A stretch of 64,000 bases of DNA, from NCBI GenBank assembly GCA_001414345.1, contig LLCB01000216.1, positions 39,264 to 103,263 on the forward strand. Reading direction: 5' to 3'. Shown here in pieces: positions 1 through 12,600 of the stretch; within the stretch, counting starts at the first letter, position 1, and the number at the start of each line of letters is the position of its first letter. Both the position numbers and the translations under genes were made by a program. This stretch comes from Hymenoscyphus infarciens (taxonomy: Eukaryota > Ascomycota > Leotiomycetes > Helotiales > Helotiaceae). Under the pieces are notes generated by a model, which worked only from the letters and a program-made list of their open reading frames with translations, was not told the DNA's origin and made no database searches.

Positions 1-1001
1 TATACGTAACTATTATATTATTTTTTATCGTAGAAGAAGTAAACGTTATTAATAAGAGGCTAAAAGACTACTTAATCAGCTAAAGTAAGAGAGAAAGGTA
101 TTAGAAGAGTAAAAAGTAAGAATCGAAGTTTAAATATATTATATACTAGCGTTTATAGGTGATTATAAGTGGTCTTTAGAGTTAAAAAAAAATCGAAAAG
201 TATAAGATAGTAGAAGTATAAGTAGTTATATACTCTAATTAGAAATAGTAGTAAGAGTAGTATAGCTAAATAGACTTTAGCTCCGACGTCGATAGAGCCT
301 AGTACTAATTAGACATAGTATAGGTATAGAGACGTCGTTATATATATTAAGAAGTTATATTATTAGAGACTTAAATAAGCGTACCTAGTTTAATAGATAG
401 AGGTTTAGAGTAGAGATCTAATAGTTATTTAGATTTAACTAAGTCTCGACGCTCTTAAAAGCTAGTTATACTAGTTATAACTAGCGTTTCTAAGAGCTAT
501 ATAATTCTATTAAGTATTATAACTTAGTAAGATTTAGAATCTTATAATAGATATTAGACTCTATTTAACTTAGAGTATTTTACGAATTATTTTAAAATAA
601 TCTTAAAGAATCTTTATAATATAAATATATTAGTATATTTTAAGAATTATTTAATAATCTTAATTAAATCTCTTACTGAAAGAAATTCTACTTACTTTTA
701 AGTAGAATTAAGATTCTTTACTCTTAGTATTTTATATACTTATATTTTTATAACTACTACTACTACTACTTACTATAGAGTAAGATAATAAAGAAAAGCG
801 ATATCGCTTATAATTACTTCTTCTTAAGAGCCTTTTTAGAGCCTGTTTTAGTACTAGAAGTAGTTTTCTTAGTAAGCTTCTTAGCTTTAGTAGCAGCTCT
901 ATTAGTAGCTTTCTTAGATATATCTTCTATAAGTTACTCTATTATAGATATAATAAGTTAATAGCTAGAGCTATCTCTTATACTTACGAATTAGCTATCT
1001 T
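1..1001. other. RIP-degraded AT-rich flank
   Basis: AT-rich, TA-rich sequence with no intact gene. An ACT triplet run lies near 753-771. On the minus strand, about 950 down to 818, a frame remains open and encodes a very lysine- and threonine-rich tail ending KKALKKK then TAA. It looks like the C-terminus of a degraded repeat-borne protein. It lies outside the target duplication at 1002, so it belongs to an older repeat than the elements to its right. Confidence 0.5.
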
Positions 1002-1111
1002 AGTAGTATAATAGCTCGTCACCTAGGCTATTCTAGATAGCTAGAAGTATCTACTATATCTAAGATTCAGCTATAGTATATTTAGCTTTTAGTAGTTATT
1101 ATTTTATATTA

Positions 1112-1286
1112 TGTCACGGGACAAAGGTGGGTCAGACAAAGGATCACCTGATGATCCCCACCTTTTAAGCGAGGAGCATAGTATTTAAAGCCTTATACTC
1201 TCCTCTATAGTTCAAGGAATCAAGTATCTACTTTAACTTCACTTTACTCATTTCATACTCTTAATATAGCTTCTATAATCGCTATA
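1112..1286 (+). repeat. Left LTR of the copia element
   Basis: Starts TGTCACGGGACAAAGG and ends CGCTATA; the terminal CA expected of an LTR reads TA, as RIP would give. It has the same length as the copy at 8716-8890 and differs from it mainly by C/T and G/A transitions. Confidence 0.9.
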
Positions 1287-1297
1287 GTTATAAGCCC
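1287..1297 (+). other. Primer-binding site (initiator tRNA-Met half-tRNA)
   Basis: The 11 bases GTTATAAGCCC directly after the left LTR match, with one G-to-A change, the complement of the anticodon stem-loop of initiator tRNA-Met, whose gene is at 27267 (GGGCTCATAAC). Priming from an internal cut in the anticodon loop is known for several copia-group elements. The one mismatch is a RIP-type transition. Confidence 0.7.
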
Positions 1298-1329
1298 AGT
1301 TAGTAAATAAGACACTACTTCTACTACAC

Positions 1330-4300
1330 TAGTTATATTAGCTTTATCTTCTTTTTTATTTATCCTTATCTTCTCCTTAAGAGCACCGCTTTTATAATAG
1401 CAAGCTTACTCTTAACTAAAAAGGTCCTCCTTACTAACTAAAACTCGTAGCCTATATAGTATAACCGCTTCTTTTATATTACTTACTAAGAAAGAGTCTA
1501 AAAATACTTTAATCTAAATAGCCCTAATACTAAGAACGTCGACGAGCTTAAAAGACCTTATTCTACGATTGAACAGGCTATACTCGATAAGAATATTAGA
1601 CTTGAAGAAGCCTAGCTTATAGTAAATAAAGCCTAGGATATACTCTTAGTAGCTTAATATATTAGAAGAAATCTACTAGAACTATCTCTCCTAGTATTAG
1701 CCGACGACGTTAAAGAGGACTTTAGAGATAATGTTAAAAGATATATTTTCGAAATTAATAAGCTTTATACTATATAAGGCAAGATATGTAAAGTTAGCTC
1801 CTAGGTAGAGAGCACCGTAGATAAGTCTATACTCTTAAAAGCTTAATCCTTACTTAGGTATACTAGGAAATTCGCTCCTTAAGACCTAATTTAAAAGCTT
1901 AAAAGTAACTTAGTACTAATATTAGAAAGCGTGGAAGACATAGTATACACGGAATACTAGAATACACTAGCTTAAACTAAATTAGAGTCTATAAACCTTA
2001 ATTACTAGTTCTTTGACTAGAAACGCTACTATAACTAAGTAAAAAATTTTTAACTCTTAGAGATTGAGAGTCTACTTATAGTAAAGGACTTCCTAGATAT
2101 AGTTTACTAAATTACTCCTACTTAGGTAATAAGTTAAAAGATATAGTTAATTAATAACATAGAGCTCGAGAAAGGAGTTATATTACTTAATAATCTTATT
2201 AAAATGTTTTTAAGGATCCTATATAAACACCTTATATCAAAGACCGGTGAGAAGGCTAGTAGGATGTTTTCTATCCTTAGAGGTAGAAGTAATAACCTGT
2301 CTAATTCTAGGAATAGAGCCTAAAACAAGGGTTCTAATAATAAGAAATATCTATATAAGACTAGTTAAGAACACTTTTAGAAACCTATTAACTACTAAAC
2401 CTTAGAATTCGTGCTTACTAGAAAGTATAATCCTGCTCTTAATAATCCTTTAGACGATAAGGAGTTAAAAGAGATTATATAGCGCTTAGGAGCCCCTTTT
2501 TAGATAGACCTCTAAAAGAAACTAATTAAAAAGTTCCTTATAGCGTAATCTAAGTTTAGAAAGGGATCTATAGGCTCTACTTAGGGGTTATTAAAATACC
2601 CTATTAGGAATATAAGTACTATAATCTTATCTTTAGAGCTTCTAACTAATCTGGAAAGAATAAACTAAGCCCTAAAACAGGGAATCTACGCTTTCTTAGC
2701 TAAATATATTAGATACCCCTTTATAGATTTAACACTCTTCGACAACTATAGAGTAGTCTATCTTATTAATAGTAAGGACATACTTGTTCTAGGAACCTTT
2801 AAGCGCTCTAATAACATAGTAGAATTAGAAACAACTAGCATTCTAATTAATAGAATAGGAACGAGGGTTATAAAGAACGTTCTTAGAGGTAAGGAAGGAA
2901 GTAACTTTATAGATCTAACGCTTACTAATATCGCTATGATTAAGGGTTTTTATTCTAATATTATCTTAGAAGTATATATTAAGAAATCTAGAGTATAGTA
3001 TAATAGGTATGACTATTTACTATACTTTAGGCCTATAGAGAATAGTATAGTTATTAAATCTTTAATTTATATGACGAACTTAGTCTTATTTAAATATAAC
3101 CTTATTAATAACTATACTAAGCTTTAAAACCCCTAAGCCATGTCTACTTTAATATGCCTAATACTCTTTAAAAAGATTAACAAACGTTTTTATAGAAAGA
3201 TAAGAGACTATATTAGACTAAGAAGCAATTTAGCAGAAATTTAGTATAGAAGATTAAGACATCTAAGATAGGAAGCTCTTAAAGCTCTAGTCTAGTTAGT
3301 AAAGAACGTGAAAATTATAGGCATTAAATAAGCGAAGTGTTTATACTATGCTATTACTTATGCTTAGAACGTGGTTTTAAGATATATCTCTAAGAATAGA
3401 AGTATATAACCATTCTAGCGGTGCTTATAGGATCTATTTAACTTCTTAACTAGACATAATAGAGCTGAATGGCTCCTCCTAATAAAAGAGGAGTATAGTA
3501 GAAAGCTCTTTAGATTTATAATAACGAATAAGAGAGGAGAAACAGTGTTTAAAAAGCTTAGGAACTTTAAAAGATAGGTTAGACAGTAATACAGTCTTTT
3601 AATTTATAAGCTTAAGTATGATAACAATAAATTAGTAATCCTATAGTATAGTGCCTTAGAATACACTTTGTAAGCTATTAAAATTAGAATAGACCTAGAG
3701 CTTACGCTAACTTATACTTATAAGCCGAACAGAGAGGTAGAGAGAGCGAGATAAGAAGTAATTATATACTTAATTAAAATATTATCTACTGCTAACTTAC
3801 TATAATACTTCTAGACTAAGTTAACTATGGCTAGAATCTAGCTCTATAATATAAGTCTTAACTAAAGAAATAAGTTTAAGATACTAAATAAGGTGCTCTT
3901 ATTATAGTTTAATAATTATTTCTACTAGTATAATCTAAAGTTTAAGAACTTGGTAATAAAAGACCTTAGACTAGATTAGAATAGAATCTACGTCTATAGA
4001 TCTAGAGCTTATCTACTAAAAAAGGAGAGAGAGTAAGAAGTTAAAAAGAAAGCTTTTAAAGTTAATCCTAGAGCTTATATAGGTTATTTAGTTAGGTATA
4101 TCTTATTAAATATCTACTATATCTGAGTTCTATAGCTTGATCGAGTTATTATAACTTAGAACGTTATATTTAATAAAGAAATCTTTTATATATTAGAATA
4201 CGAAAAGGTAGAATAATAACCTATTGTAATTACTTATATAGTAGTATAGCATATAGTTAAGTAGGAGTAATAGGACACTGAAGCCCTGCTTAAAAGTGTT

Positions 4301-6690
4301 AGTATATATAAAATAGAGAGCGTAAGAAAACTAAAACTAGGAGCTTAACTAGTAAGAGATGTCTTACTTAAAGCTACTAATATACTAAGCGAAGCTTTAA
4401 TTAGCTAGAACTTAGAGGTAAGGCTAGAAAAGGGAGATATAATCTTTTCTAGGTTTAGACTTCTATTACCTAGAGTAATACCTAAACCTAAAAGTATACT
4501 AGAATAGGTTATAAGCTCTTAAAATAAGTAAAATACGGGAATCTCTTAATAAACTACAAGACTCTCTTAATAAGCGCTCATAGGATTCTCCCAACTATAA
4601 AATAATACTAAAAGTATAAAAGGCCTAAGTAGTCTACTAATTAAGATAAGTAATAGAATATTAGAGGGAATCTCCTAATAAAACAGAGAGAGTAGGCTCT
4701 TCTAATAATAAAGCGGCGTATAAGAAAGAACTTCTAATATACTAGTTCTAGAAACTTCTAATATAAAGTTAACTAAGAAGTAGAGAATAATAAATATAGA
4801 AAGCGAAAACCTGAAAAAGCCTAAGATAAAGTAAGAGTATATAAAGAAAGTATATCCACTTATATTGAGAAAGAGTAAGAGAGGTTAACCTAGAGAGGAG
4901 GACGCTAAGGATATAATAATCTCTACTCTACTAGCTATGTTAATCGGAATAAAGCCCTAATAAGCTATTCTAGAATATTTAAATTATTTCTTTAATACTT
5001 TTTAACCTTTATTAGAAAGTATAACATCGAACGAGGAGAACTTATAAGACATCTACCATATTATTATAGTAGTAATAATAAGAGAAGAAACGCCTCTAAA
5101 GCCTAGATACCCGCGCCTTTATTAGTTAAAACTACTAAAAGAGCTAAAATTATAGAGAGAACTTATAAACTATCTACTTAGTAAGCACTTTAAAGACGAT
5201 TTAGAGCTTAAAATCAAGAACCTAAAGAAAAGGAAATACTAGTATATAATCGAAAAATAGAACGCTAAAACGAAACTATTACCTCTAAAGTAGGTATTTA
5301 CATATAAATATAACTCTATAAACTATCTAATTTAATACTAAGCTTAGCTCGTAGTAAGAGGTAATCTCTAATAAGAAGATACTATCCTTTTAATATATAC
5401 TACTACACTTATAGTAAGATTATTCTAAATAGCTATAGTAATAGCTACTAGATTTAACCTAAAGATTAAGTAATATAATGTTATAAACGCGTTTATTAAC
5501 GTGGAAAGGGATATAGAAGCTCCTTTAGTAGCTTACTAACTTCTAGACGGATATTAATAAGAGGGACTATATATTGAATTAGATAGAGCACTTTATAGGT
5601 TAAGAGATTCCCTAGCTCTATAGTTTAAACACTTTATAACTACTCTTCGAGAATACAGCTTAATACCCTGTCTAGAAGAGCCTTATATTTATATAGATCT
5701 TACAAGGAAGGTTTTCGTAATCTTTTATATAGATAATATATAGATAATATACTATTAAGACGACGAATCTCTAGTAAGAGTTATAATAGATAAACTAAAG
5801 CTTTTGTATAAACTACACTTACTTAGTAATATAGAATAGTATCTTAGAGTAAAAGTCCATAGAGATAGAGTATAGAAAAAGACATAGCTCTCTCATAATA
5901 CGTATATTGAATAAGTTGCTAAACAATTTAAGCTTATTAATAGAGATTACCTAAGTATACTACTTCTAATATATAAACTAAAAAAGAATTAAAGAACAAC
6001 GAAACCTACGTTTATAAAGTTCTATTAGAAGAAAGTAGGTTTAGTACTCTATATAGTAATTATAATATAACTAGATATTATATTTACTACTTCTTAGCTT
6101 TTATACTTCTTAACTAACCTAAATAATAAATATATAGCTATAATAGATTAGTATATTCAATACTTATTTAGGATAAGGTTTTTAGGAATTATATATAAGA
6201 GAGAGCTTAGGGGTATATAACTAGTGCTCGCCTTAGACGTATTATATACTAATAATCTAGAAACTTAAAGATCTTCTAATAAATATATAATATCGTTATT
6301 CAGCGGACTTATAGCTTAGAGAGCCTTATGATAAGATATAATTATAATATTAATAATAGAAGCTAAGCTCTTAGAAGTAAAGCAGCTAGGTGTAGAAACG
6401 ATAGCGTTGAAGCGTCTCTTTAGAGAACTATAGCTCGATTTAGGCGAGATATAGAATATATTTTACGATAATTAATAAACTATCTAATTAATTACTAGGG
6501 AAAATAAGAGAATATCTATAAAGCTTTAATATATAGATATTTAGAATATGTGGCTTTATTAAAAGTACTAGAAAGGATCTTTCTAGGTTACTTATTTACT
6601 AATAAACGATATGTCGGTAGATAGACTTATGAAAAACTTATCTAGGTAAAAATTCGAATATTTTAGAGCTTTACTCAATCTCTAGAACGC
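1330..6690 (+). pseudogene. Degraded copia gag-pol polyprotein
   Basis: No intact frame remains, but conserved blocks can be read in order. A protease-like segment lies near 2740-2960 (DNY..V.LINSKDI, then GTR.I.NVL.G). An integrase segment near 3400-3850 includes YKPNREVERARQE, matching the region around the catalytic Glu. The reverse transcriptase is near 5290-5900, with the YVDDI box reading YIDNI at about 5728-5745, both changes being what RIP would cause. RNase H near 6240-6330 shows the TRRS-GY-type motif. A DM-x3-GLTK-like end is near 6607-6633. Stops are almost all TAA or TAG. Family membership is firm; the gag part before 2700 was not resolved. Confidence 0.8.
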
Positions 6691-7067
6691 TTGTTCGCTT
6701 AGTAAAACACTCTTTTGAGAGGCGAAAGTATGTTAAATTTTAGGTTGAAACTATATTTTTAGGTTAAAAACACTCTTTTAGAATAGTAAATAACGCTCTC
6801 TATTATTTTTTATATATTATTATACTTTACTTTGTTATTTTACTTATATATTTTTAAGAAGTTTTATTCTTTTTTATATTATAATTATTTAGGGAGTATT
6901 ATAAGCTTGTTTTAGATTTTATTTGTTTATTTAATTATTATATACTTAGCGATTAAGTGTTATAAGACCCTTTTAGGGAGCGTTGCCGAATGTAAATATA
7001 AAGTCTTAAAGGAACTAACTACTACTATATAAATATAAAGTATACTAACCGACTAATAGTACTTCTT

Positions 7068-8703
7068 TTAATGCTTAGAAACAGTTTTGCTAAGAGTAGT
7101 AAGCGCTGTACCTATTTTATTAAGAGTATTACTAAGATTAATACTATTAGACTTATCATCGCTGTTATTATTCTTAGACTCCTTACTCTTAGAAACATCC
7201 TTCTTACGCTTATAGCCCTTTAAAGAACGCTTAGAATAGTTATTAGCGAGCTTCTTAGAAGACGACTTCTTAGAAACTAACTTCATAGGAGTAGTTTTCT
7301 TTAAAATAGTCTTTCTTAGAATAGACTTTAGAACGGATTTTTTAGGATAGCTCTTTAAAAGAACCTTTAAAAGCTTTTAGGTAGACTTTCGCTACTTAGA
7401 GAGGGAGGTATTATCTTTACTATGAATAGTAGAACTCTTATAAGGAGTACTCTAGCTCTTAGCTTAACTACGAGTATTAGCTCTTATAAGCGAAGTACTA
7501 TTTAAGGTGGAAGTAATGAAAGGAGTACTCTTAAGAACATAGTTACTACGCTTTAAAACCTTAGGAGTATCGCTATCTAGCTTGTTATTAGAAGCGGGAC
7601 TCTAAAAACTATTAGGCTCCTTATAGTAATAAGTATGGTTTAGAACCGAGGATAACTGAGAGCTTCTGAAACCCTATTTAAGTCTTATATAGATCACGCT
7701 ATATAACTTTTCCTACTTCTAAATCTATAAAATTAGCTGAGGAAATGAAATAAGAAGTAGAGGACTAACTAAACGAAGCTTTATACAAACTTTATTACTA
7801 ATATTAGTTTAACATTTCTTAAGATTTTTAGTTAAGGTAATTACAAAAGGGAGATAGATACTCGATAACGCTTTATAAGAATATCTAATAGCATAGTTAA
7901 AATAGCGTATAACTTTTTCAGATTCTGTATTATAGTAGTAACTAGTTGATTTACTAGCTACTATAGAAGCAACGTAGCCCTTATAGAGAGCTTCTTGAAA
8001 ATTCGAAATATTATGACAAGCTTTCTTAATAGGAGGCGTAATAAGTAAGCCCTTACTATCGACGGTTAGGTACTCGACGTTATTACTAGGAAGTTCGTTT
8101 AAGAGCCTAGTATTAACAGCTAGAAGCTCTTTAAGAAGTTTTTTAGGTTTAAGACCGTCTTTAGAGGCTTGAAATTAATTAGAGCTTACGACTATTAACT
8201 TCTCTAGCTCGTTTTTAGAGACGTTAATAGTATAAAATCTACTAAGTATACTACCCTAGGGTATAACTAGACTAGAAGAGGAAATATATAAGGGATTTAA
8301 TATTCGATATTCTTATATAGTTAGCTAAAGCGTAGAATAAAGATCGATATACTTAAAAGAACGACGCCTAGGTTCTAATCTATTAATTATATATTTGACA
8401 CCTTCCTTATTATCTTTATAAACTTTAGCTTTATAATGTTTATAAATAAGTATAGGGTTATTACTTATAGGGGTCTTACTGTCTAGAAGACGAGAGATCT
8501 AGGAGAGAGGCTATTTTAGTTAATATAAGAGCCTAGGAAAGATAAATATAAGCTTTATACTATAGTCTTTTATTAAGCGGCGTACGTCATAGTAGTCTAA
8601 TAGTGACGGGAGAGTTTTAAGAAAGTTATGAAAAGAAAAGAAAGAGTTTAGGTTATTAAATCCGTGTATATAGTAAACAACGCTTTCCTAATTAGGAAAG
8701 GTT
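7068..8703 (-). pseudogene. Long antisense reading frame inside the copia element, unknown protein
   Basis: Read on the minus strand from about 8703 to 7068, one frame holds for about 540 codons with no shift. It is broken by about 18 stops, all TAA or TAG and none TGA, which is what RIP of CAA, CAG or TGG codons would give. The last stretch, 7286-7068, is fully open. It encodes a Lys/Ser/Asn-rich tail with KKSSSKKL and KRKKDVSK, like a nuclear localisation signal. The middle part (about 8600-7810) is of ordinary composition, with segments such as RRRSFKYIDLYSTL and NNVEYLTVDSKGLL. I do not recognise a family. It is convergent with gag-pol and lies wholly between pol and the right LTR. No ATG is left at the 5' end; RIP turns minus-strand ATG into ATA. 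Confidence 0.6.
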
Positions 8704-8715
8704 ATTTAAGAGGTA

Positions 8716-8890
8716 TGTCACGGGACAAAGGTGGGTTAGATAAAGGATTACCTAATAATCCTCACCTTTTAAGCGAAGAGTATAGTATTTAAAGCCTCAT
8801 ACTCTCCCCTATAGTTCAAGGAATTAAGCATCTACTTTAACTTCACTTTACTCATTCTATGCTCTCGATATAGCTTCTATAATCGCTATA
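8716..8890 (+). repeat. Right LTR of the copia element
   Basis: The same 175-bp unit as 1112-1286, differing mainly by transitions (for example GGGTTAGATAAAGG against GGGTCAGACAAAGG). It is followed directly by the duplication TATTA at 8891-8895. Confidence 0.9.
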
Positions 8891-9135
8891 TATTATCTAA
8901 TTTAGAAAGGTTATATATATCCGAGCCTTTAGACTTACTTCGTAGAGTTTAGGCTTTTGTCTTAGCTAACGTATATTATTATTCAGTTTTATATCTCTTT
9001 TTTATCGTCTAAACCTCTTATATATAGTAGCCTTTTCTTCTATATTAGAGCCTAGTATTTATATATATTATTCTACTAAATACACTTCTATATATCTCTT
9101 CTATAGTAGTATATATTTCGTACTATTATAAGTAG

Positions 9136-9640
9136 AAGAATATAAAAGTTAGAAGCTTAGAGCTTATATAACTTATAATTTATATACGCGATATTTAAAA
9201 GAGATAAATTATTATCTATAAAGATATTTAGAGTTTTAGATTATTATTAATTCTTTTAAATAATCTTAAATATTTCTAAATAATTACTAAAATAATTCTC
9301 TCTAAATAACCTAATCTAAATAGAGTCTTAGACACTTTAATAAGAAGCTAATAAACTAATAAGACTTTTTAATTAAGCTTTAATAAGTATTTGAGATATT
9401 AATAGTAGTATAGCTATAAAATAATAAGATATATAAAGAGCTAAAGCTTAATTAAAAAAGCTTATTAGTTTATTTGTTATTTAAAATATATATATAATAT
9501 ATATTAAGTAAGTTTTTTTTAGAGTTATTATTTATTAAATAGTAATTAATACTTTTATTCTTTAAATAATTAAGAATTCGATTTAGAAATATCGATCTGA
9601 TTTACGAGCCTCTAAACCTAACCTATAAATAAAATCCTTC
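9136..9640. other. RIP-degraded sequence and edge of the AT-rich block
   Basis: AT-rich repeat debris without coding sequence. Composition changes within a few tens of bases near 9600-9640 to ordinary pyrimidine-rich intergenic DNA. Confidence 0.5.
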
Positions 9641-12600
9641 CCTCTCACCTAATCCACCTAGTCCTCCCATCCTCTAAAATTCATCCTCTTTCTCTACAAT
9701 TCCAACCCTTCCATCCTCCCTCTTCGGACCTTCTTCAACCCCCCCCCCAAGCTTTCATTTCACAGATTTCGGTCCCCAAAAAAACAAACCACGGAAGTAA
9801 AAAAAATGTTTCGTTCTTTATCGATGATCTCATCTATCCCATTTCCACATGTTCCAGCCTTTCAATTCTTTTCTTTTCCTTCTAGAATGCCTGGTGGGGT
9901 TCTCTGCGGTTCCCTCTAGCTAGTACCTGGTTTCAGATTATCGCCACGAGACTCGAGAGTGTGAGATAAGGTTTATTAATACCGGTTTCAGGTTTAATAT
10001 AAAGGGGAGTGGTTGGACGGGAGTGATAGTTGGGGAGAGGGGATTTGGAATTGAATTTGGGAATTTTTATAGGCTGTTTTGTTTGGTGAGAGGGGAAGTA
10101 AATATCCTAAAGCGCATGAGTTAGAAACAAATGCCGACCCAAGACCAACAAACCCTCATTTTAAAGCACAAAAACTAATTGCTTCTATGAATTCTGACTA
10201 TTGATCTGCACATCTCATCACATCAAATCTCCAGTCCGCGATCGACAGACAACATCCATCCCATGATTCCTATCACAACATCACGATTCACGACTCAACC
10301 CCAAGAAAAAAAGAACAACACCTAGACCAACTCCCCGGACTCTCGCAATTTCGATTCATGCACCTACCTAGGCACAACAACAACACATCACGATATTTTT
10401 CCACGACATTTAAATTTTTTGCATACTTCAGCTCCCCCGCTTGTAATTTGAAGAAATGTTTCTTGGCGATGGTTTATAATAATACCTCATTCTTACCCTA
10501 ATTCAACCAACCTCCCTTCCCCTCTCTTCTGGTAATCAGGTTTCCATTTACCCATCCATCCCTCACGTGCAACCAAAATGAGAGAGGCGGGGGGAACTAA
10601 AAGGGACGAGTCGCACACGCATAAAAAAAAAAGAGACTCAGCCTCCCTCGAAATGGCACCCTAAACATGAGAGAGGCTGATGTCCATCCAATCACTTTCT
10701 TCTAGCCAACAAAGAGTAGAGTTTTGTTGCACGTCGCGATCCTGGAATCTGGTCACTGGATCTGAGATGGGATGTTCCCTTGGTCTGTTCCAGATTAGTT
10801 AGTTCCCTTTAGTCCAATGAAGTGATGACTGTGAGGCGGTGGGATGACATGAATATTCCGTATAAACTTTTAGGTTGGTCCCCTGCGAAAAGATTGTATA
10901 TAAGGTTTGTTGTACTGGTTGTCTATAATAGAAAATCCTTTAGATAAAAAGGGTGATGTCCGTAAGAGGATCTACGTAGCAATCCTCACGCTACACTGCA
11001 CGATATATGAGTAAGACAAAAAGTACTTTGTACCTTTCACCATTCTATTTTTAGAATTCCTCCTTTAGGTATCTCTCCCAAATTCTTCTTACCTGAAACA
11101 CATTTCCTCTCATTTTTTATAAAAATTTAAAAAAAAACCTCGATTCTTATATTCCAAATCACGATACCTAAAAACTCCCTAAATTTTTTCGGAACCAACA
11201 GTGTGCGATGAAGAAACACCCCTTTTTTGGGAATGGAAGGGGGTGGTATGGTAGTAAGTACCTAGTGTTTACGTGATTTTCAAGCTATCCGGAATCCTTC
11301 CACCTTGTTCCTGTGAGGAAGAGGTCAGAACTTTAATATGGATCTGCGGTAAACTGACTTCTTTGGGTTTGTGGTCGTGGGTGTCATCATTCCTCCAGTT
11401 TTGTTACGCAGGAGGCTGGTTTTGGTGACCAGTGGTTGGATGGTTTGGAAGTGAAACACACGAGTTACCGGTGCGGGTGGAAGTGTTTTGATGTAATGCT
11501 GGGAAGGTGGAAGTTGTGGTTTGTTTCATGGTTTGAGTTTCTGTGTTTATGGATTATTGAGGAAGGAAAAATCCTGTTGATTTAACCCACTTTGCTTCCA
11601 CTGACTGACGTTTTGCTTGCCAGATTATTCCCGGAGAGGATGGAAATACTCCGTCTCAGTATTTACGCATGAATTAAAGCATGCAAACGGTGGGATCCAC
11701 TATCCTCTGATAGCCAGCTATTCCATCCAAACTTCCAAAAGTCAGATCTACAACCAGGTAGATATTTTCTCGGCTGGATATAAGATCGGGTAGTCTATTC
11801 TGTCAACTATCTCTTCCTACTTCAATTCTATCGGCAGTCAGCCTTCTTACCTTACCTACACTTCTCTGCCACTTTGTTAGCCACCCTCCGCCACACTTGT
11901 TGCTTATCTTTGAAACTACTGTGCCTATTGAGCCTCTCGCTTATTATTTCTGAACGTCCTTGCATTGACACGAGGAAGTGTCAAGTTGCTGAGCTTCTGC
12001 TGTTTGTTGTTGCTAGAGTAGTAACAAAAAATATATACCTGTTTTGATCTAATATTCAGAAGGATTCTTTTCTCGCACTAGTAAAATTAATACCCAAAAC
12101 AAAAACAATAGAGGGCGGCTACCCTTTAAAGTGAATCTTTGAATCTCAGTAGTGTTAAAATAACACTAAGATCTGAGAAAGTAAGTAAAGTAAACATCTC
12201 CTTTCTAAAGCAAAAGATTTTACTCCCCGGATCCAAAAAAAATCAAGCCAAATGTTCCATCTATATTATAATTCGCGTGGGCGTCATTTTCTTATGCATT
12301 GGCTTCGCCAAGCCTTCATACTTCATAGATGAGTACGAGCTATGTCGAATCAATTCCTAGGTTGATCTTCGAAGTTGTTCAGTATTCAAGATGTCATCTT
12401 GTAAACCCCTTTTTGAGACCAAAGAGGTTGGGAACAGCCAGTGAAGGAGCAGTATGTCGTCTTTAATGGATTCGTTTAGGGCCTGAATTTATTATATTTG
12501 AGGGTGAGGAGTTAAAGAAATCTATATTGAAGAAGAACTTTATTCAACATTGAGCTACTTAGCAGAATAGTTATCACTTACTCCTTACGACACCCGGTTA

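Larger units (their letters stand above)
1112..8890 (+). mobile_element. Full-length Ty1/copia LTR retrotransposon, RIP-inactivated
   Basis: The element is 7,779 bp, bounded by 175-bp LTRs and by an identical 5-bp target duplication, TATTA, at 1107-1111 and 8891-8895. A primer-binding site complementary to the initiator tRNA-Met anticodon arm follows the left LTR. On the plus strand, protease, integrase, reverse transcriptase and RNase H traces come in copia order (integrase before RT). A second long frame lies on the opposite strand between pol and the right LTR. About 7.4 kb of internal sequence is long for copia, which is usually near 5 kb, and the antisense frame accounts for most of the excess. 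Frequent TAA/TAG stops make it non-functional. Confidence 0.9.
1007..9130. mobile_element. Solo LTR (same family as the 49810-52292 element), split by a copia insertion
   Basis: Two halves, 1007-1111 and 8896-9130, together align with the LTRs at 49810-50120 and 51984-52292. They share the start TATAATAG, the block TTCTAGATAGCTAG, the block AGTAGTTATTAT, the block CCTCTTATATATAGTAG and the end near CGTACTATTATA. Immediately outside are identical 5-bp duplications, AGTAG at 1002-1006 and at 9131-9135. No internal region of this family is present, so this is a solo LTR. Its termini read TA...TA where TG...CA is expected, as RIP would produce. Its two halves are separated by the copia element. 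Confidence 0.8.
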
